Positions 1 through 7,197 of a DNA stretch of 64,000 nt are shown piece by piece. The DNA lies in contig NZ_CP107935.1 in NCBI RefSeq assembly GCF_036038375.1, forward strand, positions 4,278,001 to 4,342,000, written 5' to 3'. Numbering within the stretch: position 1 is the first letter of the stretch; each line of letters starts with the position of its first letter. The translations under genes were made by a program, and so were the position numbers. The DNA is from Streptomyces sp. NBC_00414 (GTDB taxonomy: Bacteria > Actinomycetota > Actinomycetes > Streptomycetales > Streptomycetaceae). Under the pieces are notes generated by a model. That model saw nothing but the letters and a program-made list of their open reading frames with translations. It was not told where the DNA came from and did no database searches.

Positions 1-291
1 ACCGGCGGCGACCGCGAGGGCGACACCGTCCAGGTCCTCGGCGACGGTGAGCATGATGATGCGCGCACCGGGGTCGGCGGACAGCAGCCGCCGGACCGTC
101 TCCACGCCGCCCAGACCGGGCATGCGTACGTCCATCAGAATCAGGTCCGAACGGTCGGCACCCCAACGGCGGAGGACTTCCTCGCCGTTGGCCGCCGTGG
201 TCACGCGCTCTACACCGGGCACGGTCGCCACCGCGCGGCGGAGCGCCTCTCGGGCAAGCGGGGAGTCGTCGCAGACGAGGACGGATGTCAT
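1..291 (-). CDS. bldM: BldM, orphan NarL/FixJ-type response regulator (5' part, cut by window edge)
   Basis: The first 97 codons are present; the gene continues beyond base 1. The visible residues form the receiver domain: an acidic pair in the opening segment (VLVCDDSPLAREAL), the LILMDVRMPG block carrying the phospho-acceptor-like Asp, and the LTVAEDLDG segment. A C-terminal LuxR-type HTH would lie outside the window. BldM is a developmental regulator that acts as a homodimer and as a heterodimer with WhiI to activate sporulation genes. The assignment rests on close agreement with the remembered BldM sequence and on divergence from whiD, the conserved Streptomyces arrangement. The ATG at 291 is the only start compatible with the MTSVLVCDD opening. 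It is preceded by a sigma-BldN promoter, which strongly supports the call. Confidence 0.93.
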   Translation of the reverse strand, partial: MTSVLVCDDSPLAREALRRAVATVPGVERVTTAANGEEVLRRWGADRSDLILMDVRMPGLGGVETVRRLLSADPGARIIMLTVAEDLDGVALAVAAG

Positions 292-671
292 GGCCGTCCT
301 CCGCAGCTGATGCGCGTCACCTTGGGCCTCCAGGCTGGTACGAAATCGTCACCTGTGCGGTCGACCGTCTCGGACGCTTGCCCGAGCGTTTGTTCCTTCA
401 ACCGCCTCGCACACTCAACGACGGTCACTCGAAAGAGTTACGGGGCCGTGAACCACCTTCGGCACTCTACGTGAGGGCACGGACACGGTGCAGACACCCG
501 CGACAGACCCTCAAGGTTTCATCACAAGCAATGCCCCATTTAGCCGCTTTTCTTCCCATTTCCTGGTGTCTGAGGCTAGATTCGCAATGAGTCATATTTT
601 CATCTCCTTAGATCGTAGATGTACGGTGATGGCCACGTAACCGACCAAAACGGCTACAAGGGGACAAAGCA
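292..671. other. bldM-whiD divergent intergenic region (380 bp)
   Basis: There is no gene here. It holds bldMp1 and the whiD leader. It is less GC-rich than its surroundings, especially at 520-660. A CGTAAC hexamer occurs on the plus strand at 636-641, but no CGTTGA follows at the required spacing. The whiD ribosome binding site (AAGGGGA) lies just upstream of the ATG at 672. A region of this size plausibly carries BldD, WhiA/WhiB or BldM-WhiI sites, but I could not place any with confidence. Confidence 0.6.
415..442 (-). promoter_or_regulatory. bldMp1, sigma-BldN-type promoter
   Basis: On the minus strand the -35 CGTAAC (437-442) is followed, after exactly 16 bases, by the -10 CGTTGA (415-420). 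This matches the known sigma-BldN promoter of bldM. Transcription would begin near 408, leaving a leader of about 115 nt before the bldM ATG at 291. Confidence 0.88.
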
Positions 672-995
672 ATGGCAGATTTCTCCCGCCTTCCCGGTCC
701 CAACGCGGATCTGTGGGACTGGCAGCTCCTCGCGGCGTGCCGCGGGGTCGACAGCTCGCTCTTCTTCCACCCCGAGGGCGAGCGTGGTGCGGCACGGAGC
801 GCTCGTGAGAACTCGGCCAAAGAGGTCTGCATGAGGTGCCCCGTGCGGGCGGAGTGCGCGGCGCACGCGCTGGCGGTGCGCGAGCCCTACGGCGTGTGGG
901 GCGGCCTTACCGAGGACGAGCGCGAGGAACTCATGGGACGGGCGCGCAACCGCCTGGTCTCCGCGTCGAGCGGGGGCAACCCGTCACACCACTGA
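672..995 (+). CDS. whiD: WhiD, WhiB-like [4Fe-4S] protein
   Basis: A 107-residue Wbl-family protein needed for late sporulation, when septa and spore walls mature. Four cysteines, C23, C53, C56 and C62 (spacing C-x29-C-x2-C-x5-C), ligate the iron-sulfur cluster. The G-V-W-G-G turn is at 74-78, and a basic tail follows the turn (MGRARNRLV). Wbl proteins typically bind sigma-HrdB region 4. The ATG at 672 has a clear AAGGGGA ribosome binding site 7 nt upstream. The gene diverges from bldM as in other Streptomyces. Identity rests on near-exact agreement with the remembered WhiD N-terminus (MADFSRLPGPNADLWDWQLL). Confidence 0.93.
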   Translation: MADFSRLPGPNADLWDWQLLAACRGVDSSLFFHPEGERGAARSARENSAKEVCMRCPVRAECAAHALAVREPYGVWGGLTEDEREELMGRARNRLVSASSGGNPSHH

Positions 996-1138
996 AGGAA
1001 CGTTTCTCCGCGCGGACTCACGCGCAGGCACGCATGTCGACGCGCGGACCGACGCGCATACCGGCACGCACGCGCGTGCACCCGCTTTCCGTCCCCCACC
1101 GCATACCTCCCGCCCCGTAGGCACGGCCGACACCGTCC

Positions 1139-2053
1139 TCAGCGGGCCGCGGCCCTGGCCAGCTGGTCCAGCGTGGCCGCCACGGCGGGCACCTGGGCCA
1201 GATCCGGCAGCGTGAGCGCGACGATCTCCCGCCGCAACGCGGGCTCCACCGTCACCGTGCGTGCACCCTTGGGGCGTACGGACTCGATGGCCAGCTCCGG
1301 CAGGACCGCGACCCCGAGGCCGGCTCCGACCAGACCGACCACCGCCGGATAGTCGTCGGTCGCGAAGTCGATGCGCGGTGTGAAGCCCGCCCTCTCGCAG
1401 ACCTCGATCAACTGCGCCCGGCAGCGGGGGCAGCCGGCGATCCACGGCTCGTCGGCCAGATCGCCGATGGCGACCGCACCCGCCCGGGCCAGCCGGTGTC
1501 CTTCGGGGACCAGACCGACGAGCCGGTCCGTGAGCAGCGGCCGGATCACCAGGTCGTCCCACTCGTCCGGGCCCGCCGCGCCCCCCACTTTGGCCGCCCC
1601 CTCGTAACGGAAGGCGAGGGTCACGTCGCAGTCGCCCTCGCGGAGCATCTCCACGGAACGCGGCGGCTCGGCCTCCTCAAGGGAGACCCGGGTGCCGGGG
1701 TGCGCGGCGCGCAGGGCGGCCAGCGCGGTGGGTACGAGCGTGGAGCTTCCGCTGGGGAACGAGACCAGCCGCACCCGGCCCGCGCGCAGGCCCGCGATGG
1801 CGGCGACCTCCTCCTCCGCGGCGGTCAGGCCGGCGATGATGCCCGCGGCGTGCCGGACGAGGGCCTCGCCGGCCTGGGTCAGACGCATCTCGCGGCCCGT
1901 GCGGATGAGGAGCGGCGTACCGACGGACGCTTCCAGGGCCTTCATCTGCTGACTGACGGCGGGCTGGGTGCAGCCCAGTTCGCGCCCCGCCGCCGAAAAG
2001 GAGCCGGTGGCGGAGACGGCGCGCAGAACGCGCAGATGGCGGGCCTCGATCAC
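1139..2053 (-). CDS. LysR-family transcriptional regulator
   Basis: 304 residues with the standard LTTR layout. The N-terminal winged HTH (residues 1-60) contains the segment SFSAAGRELGCTQPAVSQQM, followed by a periplasmic-binding-like effector domain. The GTG at 2053 is preferred over an upstream ATG because the protein then begins at the conserved IEARHLRVLRAV segment. A -10-like TATGCT lies exactly 6 nt upstream (2060-2065), suggesting a leaderless transcript. It is divergent from the MOSC gene, with 79 bp between starts. LysR proteins often autoregulate and control the divergent neighbour, so the MOSC gene is a plausible target. The effector is unknown. Confidence 0.85.
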   Translation of the reverse strand: MIEARHLRVLRAVSATGSFSAAGRELGCTQPAVSQQMKALEASVGTPLLIRTGREMRLTQAGEALVRHAAGIIAGLTAAEEEVAAIAGLRAGRVRLVSFPSGSSTLVPTALAALRAAHPGTRVSLEEAEPPRSVEMLREGDCDVTLAFRYEGAAKVGGAAGPDEWDDLVIRPLLTDRLVGLVPEGHRLARAGAVAIGDLADEPWIAGCPRCRAQLIEVCERAGFTPRIDFATDDYPAVVGLVGAGLGVAVLPELAIESVRPKGARTVTVEPALRREIVALTLPDLAQVPAVAATLDQLARAAAR

Positions 2054-2059
2054 CCTTCG

Positions 2060-2126
2060 AGCATAAGCGAATCTTGGATACGGCGACGAATATCGCGTCG
2101 ACGCTTTGGATCGCATCGCCTAGCGT
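2060..2126. promoter_or_regulatory. Divergent promoter pair for the LysR and MOSC genes
   Basis: A minus-strand TATGCT (2060-2065) and a plus-strand TAGCGT (2121-2126) each end 6 nt before their start codons (GTG 2053, ATG 2133). That is the leaderless geometry common in Streptomyces. The roughly 55 bp between them would hold both -35 regions and any LysR operator. Confidence 0.55.
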
Positions 2127-2132
2127 GCCGTC

Positions 2133-2810
2133 ATGAAGCTTCTTTCTCTGAATCTGGGCCGGCCCAAGGCCGTCGACTACACGGATCAGGCCGAGGGGGT
2201 GACCGGGATCGACAAGCGGCCGGTGGACGGGCCGGTGCGGGTGTCCGCGCCCGGCCCCAAGGGCGTCGGCGGGAGCGGTCTCGCCGGGGACGCCGTGTGC
2301 GAGCTGCGGCACCACGGCGGCGACGACCAGGCCGTGTACGCCTTCGCCCGTGAGGACCTCGACGACTGGGCGCGCGAGCTGGGCCGCCCCCTGGCCGACG
2401 GGACCTTCGGGGAGAACCTCACGACGGAGGGGATCGACGTGTCCGGGGCGCGGATCGGGGAGCGCTGGCGCGTCGGCTCCGAGGTCGTACTCGAAATCAC
2501 GTCCGGGCGGATCCCCTGCCTCACCTTCCAGGGCCACCTGGGCGAGAAGGGCTGGGTCAGGCGGTTCACACAGAAGGGGGTCTCCGGCGCGTATCTGCGG
2601 GTGATCGAACCCGGTGAGATACGGGCGGGCGATCCGATCGAGATCGTGCACCGGCCGGACCACGAGGTGACGGTCGCCCTCCAGTTCCGCGCGGTCACGG
2701 TCGAACGGACGCTGCTGCCACAGGTGTTGGCGGCGGGCGACGCCCTGCACCCGGAGACACGGGACAAGGCGCGGGCGTACGTGGAGAAGTACGGCGGCGG
2801 CAAGGCGTGA
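2133..2810 (+). CDS. MOSC-domain protein, YiiM-like
   Basis: A 225-residue MOSC (molybdenum cofactor sulfurase C-terminal) protein. It shows HHGGDDQAVYAF (about 65-75), GENLTTEG (about 94-101) and the IPCLTFQ segment with the conserved cysteine expected to handle sulfur or the cofactor. The C-terminal third resembles the YiiM 3-alpha extension. YiiM-type enzymes reduce N-hydroxylated substrates with molybdenum cofactor, but the substrate here is not deducible. The start ATG matches a probable leaderless promoter (TAGCGT 6 nt upstream). Confidence 0.82.
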   Translation: MKLLSLNLGRPKAVDYTDQAEGVTGIDKRPVDGPVRVSAPGPKGVGGSGLAGDAVCELRHHGGDDQAVYAFAREDLDDWARELGRPLADGTFGENLTTEGIDVSGARIGERWRVGSEVVLEITSGRIPCLTFQGHLGEKGWVRRFTQKGVSGAYLRVIEPGEIRAGDPIEIVHRPDHEVTVALQFRAVTVERTLLPQVLAAGDALHPETRDKARAYVEKYGGGKA

Positions 2811-2908
2811 ACGGGGCCCCGGCGGAGCGGTTCGCGGTGGTGCGGGAAGCGCGGTGCGCGCGGGCTGTTTCGGGCCGCACGCGGCTCGGACAGCATGCGA
2901 CGGGTCAC

Positions 2909-2914
2909 TAACCT
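2909..2914 (+). promoter_or_regulatory. -10 element of a leaderless SDR transcript
   Basis: TAACCT ends 6 nt before the ATG at 2921, and no ribosome binding site is visible. This fits leaderless initiation. Confidence 0.5.
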
Positions 2915-2920
2915 TGGGCC

Positions 2921-3694
2921 ATGACAACGGCTCTGATTACGGGATCGACAGCGGGCATCGGCGCCGCCTTCGCACGGCGGCTGGCCGCCGACGGGCACAA
3001 CCTCGTGCTGGTGGCGCGCGACACCGAACGGCTCGGCGAGCAGGCGACGGAACTGCACGACCGGCACGGCATCGAGGCGGAGGTGCTGACGGCGGATCTG
3101 GCGACGGACGAGGGCATCGAGTCGGTGGCCGCCCGCGTCTCGGACGGCAAGAACTCCGTCGATCTGCTCGTCAACAACGCGGGCTTCGGCAACAAGGGCC
3201 TCTATCTGGACGTCCCCATGGCGGACGAGCTGAAGATGCTCAAGGTGCACTGCGAGGCGGTCCTCCGGCTGACGTCCGCGGCGGCCGAGTCCATGCGGGA
3301 GCGCGGGCGCGGCGGTGTCGTCAACGTGGCGTCGACGGCCGCGTTCCTGCCGCGCGGCACGTACGGGGCGTCGAAGGCGTGGGTCGTGCAGTTCACGCAG
3401 GGCGTGGCGAAGGACCTGGCGGGCAGCGGGGTGCGGCTGATGGCGCTGTGCCCCGGGTTCGTACGGACCGAGTTCCACGAGCGGGCCGGGATGGGCACGG
3501 ACAACATCCCCAACTGGATGTGGCTGGACGCCGACAAGGTGGTCGCGGCCGCGCTGGCCGACCTGGCGCGAGGCAGGTCGTTGTCCATTCCGGACCCGCG
3601 CTACAAGGCCCTGATGGGCGTGGCGAAGGTGACCCCGCGGAGCCTGCTCAGCGGAATCAGCTCGAAGACGGGCCGTAAGTACGGCCCCAAGTGA
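2921..3694 (+). CDS. Short-chain dehydrogenase/reductase (SDR)
   Basis: A 257-residue classical SDR. It has the nucleotide-binding TGSTAGIG motif at the N-terminus, DLATDEG, the structural NNAG motif, and the catalytic Ser (VASTAAF) and YxxxK (YGASKAW). It ends with a short basic tail. An Arg after the second beta strand (VARDTERL) suggests NADP(H). The C-terminal part resembles the DltE/YqjQ-like branch that often acts on acyl or keto groups, but the substrate cannot be assigned. It is convergent with groEL and separated from it by a strong bidirectional hairpin. Confidence 0.85.
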   Translation: MTTALITGSTAGIGAAFARRLAADGHNLVLVARDTERLGEQATELHDRHGIEAEVLTADLATDEGIESVAARVSDGKNSVDLLVNNAGFGNKGLYLDVPMADELKMLKVHCEAVLRLTSAAAESMRERGRGGVVNVASTAAFLPRGTYGASKAWVVQFTQGVAKDLAGSGVRLMALCPGFVRTEFHERAGMGTDNIPNWMWLDADKVVAAALADLARGRSLSIPDPRYKALMGVAKVTPRSLLSGISSKTGRKYGPK

Positions 3695-3724
3695 CCCCGT
3701 TGCTGCCGTTAGGCACCGACAACG

Positions 3725-3766
3725 CGAAGGCCCGGTCCCCCGCCGAAACGGGAGACCGGGCCTTCG
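3725..3766. terminator. Bidirectional terminator between the SDR gene and groEL
   Basis: Perfect 13-bp stem (CGAAGGCCCGGTC at 3725-3737 with GACCGGGCCTTCG at 3754-3766) in the gap between two convergent genes. Confidence 0.8.
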
Positions 3767-3781
3767 TCTGCGCCTGCCGTG

Positions 3782-3805
3782 CCCCTTCAGGGGCGCGGGG
3801 CTGCG
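3782..3805 (+). repeat. Family A interspersed repeat, partial copy
   Basis: CCCCTTCAGGGGCGCGGGG matches the first half of the family A core seen elsewhere in the window; the AACTGCGCG end is degraded here. Confidence 0.6.
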
Positions 3806-3888
3806 TCCTTGTGCGGCTGCGCCGCGTGGGCGCGACCAGCCCTCACCGGACCCGCGGCCGAGAACCGACCGCGCTTCCAGTGAAGCGA

Positions 3889-5514
3889 CTAGTGGGAGTG
3901 CCCGTGGCCGCCGTGGCCCGCGTCGGCCTCTTCCTCGGCCGGCTTCTCGACGACCAGGGTCTCGGTCGTGAGGAGCAGCGAGGCGATGGAGGCGGCGTTC
4001 TCCAGGGCGGAACGGGTGACCTTGACCGGGTCGATGACGCCGGCCTTGACCAGGTCGCCGTACTCGCCGGTCGCGGCGTTGAAGCCCTGGCCCTTGTCGA
4101 GCTCGGCGACCTTGGAGGTGATGACGTAACCCTCCAGGCCGGCGTTCTCGGCGATCCAGCGCAGCGGCTCGACGGCGGCCTTGCGGACGACGGCGACACC
4201 GGTCGCCTCGTCGCCGGTCTTGCCGAGGTTGCCGTCGAGGACCTTCACGGCGTGGACGAGCGCGGAGCCACCACCGGAGACGATGCCCTCCTCGACCGCG
4301 GCGCGGGTCGCGGAGATGGCGTCCTCCAGACGGTGCTTCTTCTCCTTCAGCTCCACCTCCGTGGCGGCGCCGACCTTGATCACGCACACGCCGCCGGCCA
4401 GCTTCGCGAGGCGCTCCTGGAGCTTCTCGCGGTCCCAGTCGGAGTCCGTGGACTCGATCTCGGCCTTGATCTGGTTGACACGGCCGGCCACGTCGGCGCT
4501 GTTGCCGCCGCCGTCGACGATGGTCGTGTCGTCCTTGGTGACGGTCACGCGGCGGGCGGTGCCCAGCACGTCCAGGCCGACCTGGTCGAGCTTGAGGCCG
4601 ACCTCCTCGGCGATGACCGTGGCGCCGGTGAGCGTGGCGATGTCACCGAGCATGGCCTTGCGGCGGTCACCGAAGCCGGGCGCCTTGACGGCCACCGCGT
4701 TGAACGTGCCGCGGATCTTGTTCACGACCAGGGTCGACAGGGCTTCGCCCTCGACGTCCTCGGCGATGATCAGCAGCGGCTTCGACGCGTTGGTCTGGAT
4801 GACCTTCTCAAGGAGGGGCAGCAGGTCCTGGATCGAGGAGACCTTGCCCTGGTGGATCAGGATGTAAGGCTCGTCGAGGACGGCCTCCATACGCTCCTGG
4901 TCGGACACCATGTAGGGCGAGAGGTAACCCTTGTCGAAGGCCATGCCCTCGGTGAAGTCCAGCTCCAGACCGAAGGTGTTGGACTCCTCGACGGTGATGA
5001 CACCGTCCTTGCCGACCTTGTCCATCGCCTCGGCGATGAGCTCGCCGACCTGGCTGTCCTGCGCGGACAGACCGGCGACGGCCGCGATGTCGGACTTCTC
5101 GTCGATGGGGCGCGCGGTCGCGAGGAGCTCCTCGGAGACCGCGGCGACGGCCGCGTCGATGCCCTTCTTGAGGAGGGCGGGGGACGCGCCGGCGGCGACG
5201 TTCTTCAGGCCCTCGCGCACCAGAGCCTGGGCCAGCACGGTGGCGGTGGTCGTACCGTCACCCGCGATGTCGTTGGTCTTGGTCGCCACCTCCTTCACCA
5301 GCTGGGCGCCGAGGTTCTCGTACGGGTCGTCGAGCTCGACCTCGCGGGCGATCGTGACACCGTCGTTGGTGATGGTGGGGGCGCCGAACTTCTTGTCGAT
5401 GACGACGTTGCGGCCCTTGGGGCCGATCGTCACCTTGACCGTGTCGGCAAGCTTGTTGACGCCGCGCTCAAGGGCACGACGGGCGTCCTCGTCGAACTTC
5501 AGGATCTTCGCCAT
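3889..5514 (-). CDS. groEL1: 60-kDa chaperonin GroEL1
   Basis: A full-length 541-residue group I chaperonin, second gene of the groES-groEL operon (116 nt after groES). Hallmarks are MAKILKFDEDARRALERGVN at the start, GPKGRNVVIDKK, the ATP-site GDGTTTATVLAQ and LDKGQGFNA near the end. The tail is histidine-rich (HGGHGHSH) rather than the Gly-Gly-Met tail of GroEL2-type proteins, as is typical of actinobacterial GroEL1 encoded next to groES. A second groEL2 is expected elsewhere in the genome. Expression should be controlled by HrcA through the CIRCE elements upstream of groES. Confidence 0.97.
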   Translation of the reverse strand: MAKILKFDEDARRALERGVNKLADTVKVTIGPKGRNVVIDKKFGAPTITNDGVTIAREVELDDPYENLGAQLVKEVATKTNDIAGDGTTTATVLAQALVREGLKNVAAGASPALLKKGIDAAVAAVSEELLATARPIDEKSDIAAVAGLSAQDSQVGELIAEAMDKVGKDGVITVEESNTFGLELDFTEGMAFDKGYLSPYMVSDQERMEAVLDEPYILIHQGKVSSIQDLLPLLEKVIQTNASKPLLIIAEDVEGEALSTLVVNKIRGTFNAVAVKAPGFGDRRKAMLGDIATLTGATVIAEEVGLKLDQVGLDVLGTARRVTVTKDDTTIVDGGGNSADVAGRVNQIKAEIESTDSDWDREKLQERLAKLAGGVCVIKVGAATEVELKEKKHRLEDAISATRAAVEEGIVSGGGSALVHAVKVLDGNLGKTGDEATGVAVVRKAAVEPLRWIAENAGLEGYVITSKVAELDKGQGFNAATGEYGDLVKAGVIDPVKVTRSALENAASIASLLLTTETLVVEKPAEEEADAGHGGHGHSH

Positions 5515-5630
5515 GGAGCTGATTCAGTCCTCTCGAAAAAACGAACAACGCCCCCAGCACCCGGCTTTTCAGTACTCGTGTGCAGTACTCGCGGGGGCCA
5601 GGGGCGCAGTTCAAAGCAAACCTGGGTGAA

Positions 5631-5939
5631 TTACTTCTCGATGATCGCGAGCACGTCGCGGGCCGAGAGGACGAGGTACTCCTCGTTGTTGTACTTCACT
5701 TCGGTGCCGCCGTACTTGCTGTAAAGCACGATGTCGCCGGTCTTCACGTCGAGCGGAAGACGCTCGCCGTTCTCGAAGCGGCCCGGACCGACGGCCAGGA
5801 CGACGCCCTCCTGGGGCTTCTCCTTCGCGGTGTCCGGAATGACCAGGCCAGAGGCGGTGGTCTGCTCGGCTTCGAGCGGCTGGACCACAATGCGGTCCTC
5901 AAGCGGCTTGATGGCAACCTTGGAGCTGGTGGTCGTCAC
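5631..5939 (-). CDS. groES: 10-kDa co-chaperonin GroES
   Basis: A 102-residue co-chaperonin that caps the GroEL ring. It has the full GroES pattern: IKPLEDRIVVQPLEAEQTT, the mobile loop region (TASGLVIPDTAKEKPQEG), VLAVGPGRFENG and the terminal YLVLSARDVLAIIEK. Translation starts at GTG 5939, preceded by a strong GGGGGAGG. It is the first gene of the groES-groEL1 operon, with two CIRCE operators about 100-170 nt upstream. Confidence 0.97.
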   Translation of the reverse strand: MTTTSSKVAIKPLEDRIVVQPLEAEQTTASGLVIPDTAKEKPQEGVVLAVGPGRFENGERLPLDVKTGDIVLYSKYGGTEVKYNNEEYLVLSARDVLAIIEK

Positions 5940-6036
5940 GATCCGACCTCCCCCTTCGGAGATCTCACGGGGTTAACTGTCTGAGGTGGCGACCAGGTGG
6001 ATCCGTCGTCGCGGGTGCCGGACCTGCCCGTCGCTA

Positions 6037-6063
6037 TTGGCACTCTCCTGTGGTGAGTGCCAG
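6037..6063. promoter_or_regulatory. CIRCE operator, promoter-proximal
   Basis: TTGGCACTC, a 9-nt spacer, then GAGTGCCAG. One mismatch from a perfect inverted repeat and identical in layout to the HrcA-binding CIRCE consensus. It overlaps the predicted groES transcription start. Confidence 0.93.
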
Positions 6064-6068
6064 AGCCG

Positions 6069-6098
6069 AGACTATGACTGCGATTAGCACTCGGTCAA
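6069..6098 (-). promoter_or_regulatory. groES promoter
   Basis: On the minus strand, the -35 TTGACC (6093-6098) and -10 TAGTCT (6069-6074) are 18 bp apart. The -35 lies in the spacer of the distal CIRCE and the start site falls in the proximal CIRCE. HrcA bound to either one would block RNA polymerase. Confidence 0.75.
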
Positions 6099-6110
6099 GC
6101 GGAGTGCCAG
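6084..6110. promoter_or_regulatory. CIRCE operator, distal
   Basis: TTAGCACTC, a 9-nt spacer, then GAGTGCCAG. It is centred 47 bp from the proximal CIRCE, and its spacer contains the groES -35. Confidence 0.93.
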
Positions 6111-6165
6111 TTGCCTCCGGCGGTCGGGCGTATGTGGGCGGGTCAAACGGGGGTGAACGCGCCCC

Positions 6166-6350
6166 TGGGGCTGCGCCCCGGACCCCCCTGTCCTCAAGCG
6201 CCGGACGGGCTGGAGCGTTTTCGCGTGGGCGTTCGATGGGGCGGGCCCGAACGATTGCGCAGTTCCCCGCGCCCCCAGGTGCCTGGGGGCGCGGGGAACT
6301 GCGCAACGGGGGCGAGGGGGCGCAGCCCCCATGCGTGGACGGGAACGGGT
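6166..6350. repeat. Composite repeat cluster: family B arms around a family A palindrome
   Basis: The 6111-6387 stretch has no gene. It contains a GGGGCTGCGCCCC palindrome, a family B core (6191-6213), then a perfect 25-bp inverted repeat (6255-6279 with 6282-6306, 2-nt centre) made of two head-to-head family A cores. A GGGGGCGCAGCCCCC-type palindrome follows near 6320. The long hairpin could terminate transcription downstream of the deacetylase gene that ends at 6388. Confidence 0.8.
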
Positions 6351-6387
6351 AGGGGCGGGCGGGGGCGAGGAAACCCCTAGGGATCCC

Positions 6388-7197
6388 CTACAGGTAGTCC
6401 TCAAGCCGAGCCACAGTGAAGCCCTGCTTCTGGATCCGGTTCAGGATTTTGGTGGTCGCCGCCGTCAACGTGACGCCACTCACGCCCTCCGGGCAGTACA
6501 GGATGTCCCCCGCCCGCAACCGCTCCGCCTCCCGCGAAAGAACAACCGCGGCGATCCCACAGTCCGCCGCCGCCCGCAGCGTGTCGTCGTTGTAGTCGCC
6601 GTAGGGCGGCCGGAACAGCCGCGGCCGGATCCCGAAGCGCTCCTTGAGCTTCTCCTGCTGACCGCAGATCTCGGCCCGCTGCCCCGCGTACGGCAGACCG
6701 GGCAGGTACGGATGGTCGAGCGTGTGGTTCTGCACACTCGCGCCGACCGCGCGCAGCCGCCCGAAGTGGGCGTACCCCGGCCCGACGACGCTGTCCGTGA
6801 GGAACACGCTGACCGGCAGCCGAAGCTCCCGCACCATGTCGACGAACCGAGGGTCCTTCTCGGCACCGTCGTCGAAGGTCAGGAAGACGACCTTGTCGCG
6901 GGTCGGGACACGGTCCACGACGGGCGGCAGACCGGGCCCCGCGGCCCGTACGGCGGGCCGGGGGACGGACGGGGCAGGCGGGACCGGCGCCGCGGCGAGC
7001 GGGGCACGCAGCCCCCAGCGGCGGTACGCGTCCACAGGGGGCGCGTGTGTGCGTACCTTCTGCGCGGCCTTCTTGCCCAGTCTCTCGATCGGGTCGACGG
7101 ACTGGGCGCAGCCTGCGAGACAGCCGGAGAGGCAGAGCGCGGCGGTCACCACCGCGGCGGTGGTCCCCCGCCGCCTCGCGGCCCCCCACCGCCTCAC
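6388..7197 (-). CDS. Lipoprotein polysaccharide deacetylase (NodB domain), copy 1
   Basis: 269 residues. A short basic segment and hydrophobic stretch end in a lipobox-like Cys (LSGCLAGC), so the protein is likely lipid-anchored outside the membrane. The NodB domain carries motif 1 (FLTFDDG, metal Asp), motif 2 (NHTLDHPY, two metal His) and motif 3 (RPPYGDYND). Such CE4 enzymes remove N-acetyl groups from GlcNAc polymers such as peptidoglycan. The GTG at 7197 overlaps the stop of the upstream paralogue (GTGA), indicating translational coupling; longer N-terminal extensions are rejected because they run back into that gene. It is closely related in sequence and motif order to its partner, a tandem duplication. 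Confidence 0.85.
   Translation of the reverse strand: MRRWGAARRRGTTAAVVTAALCLSGCLAGCAQSVDPIERLGKKAAQKVRTHAPPVDAYRRWGLRAPLAAAPVPPAPSVPRPAVRAAGPGLPPVVDRVPTRDKVVFLTFDDGAEKDPRFVDMVRELRLPVSVFLTDSVVGPGYAHFGRLRAVGASVQNHTLDHPYLPGLPYAGQRAEICGQQEKLKERFGIRPRLFRPPYGDYNDDTLRAAADCGIAAVVLSREAERLRAGDILYCPEGVSGVTLTAATTKILNRIQKQGFTVARLEDYL

Noticed and set aside
636..641. A second sigma-BldN promoter for whiD
   Set aside because: The CGTAAC box has no CGTTGA at 16 bp.
1003..1080. ACGCGC-rich stretch between whiD and the LysR gene
   Set aside because: It looks like simple sequence, with no clear repeat unit or hairpin.
4181..5629. Long open frames on the plus strand opposite groEL
   Set aside because: They are antisense to a clear GroEL with perfect motifs, have no family match and no plausible starts.
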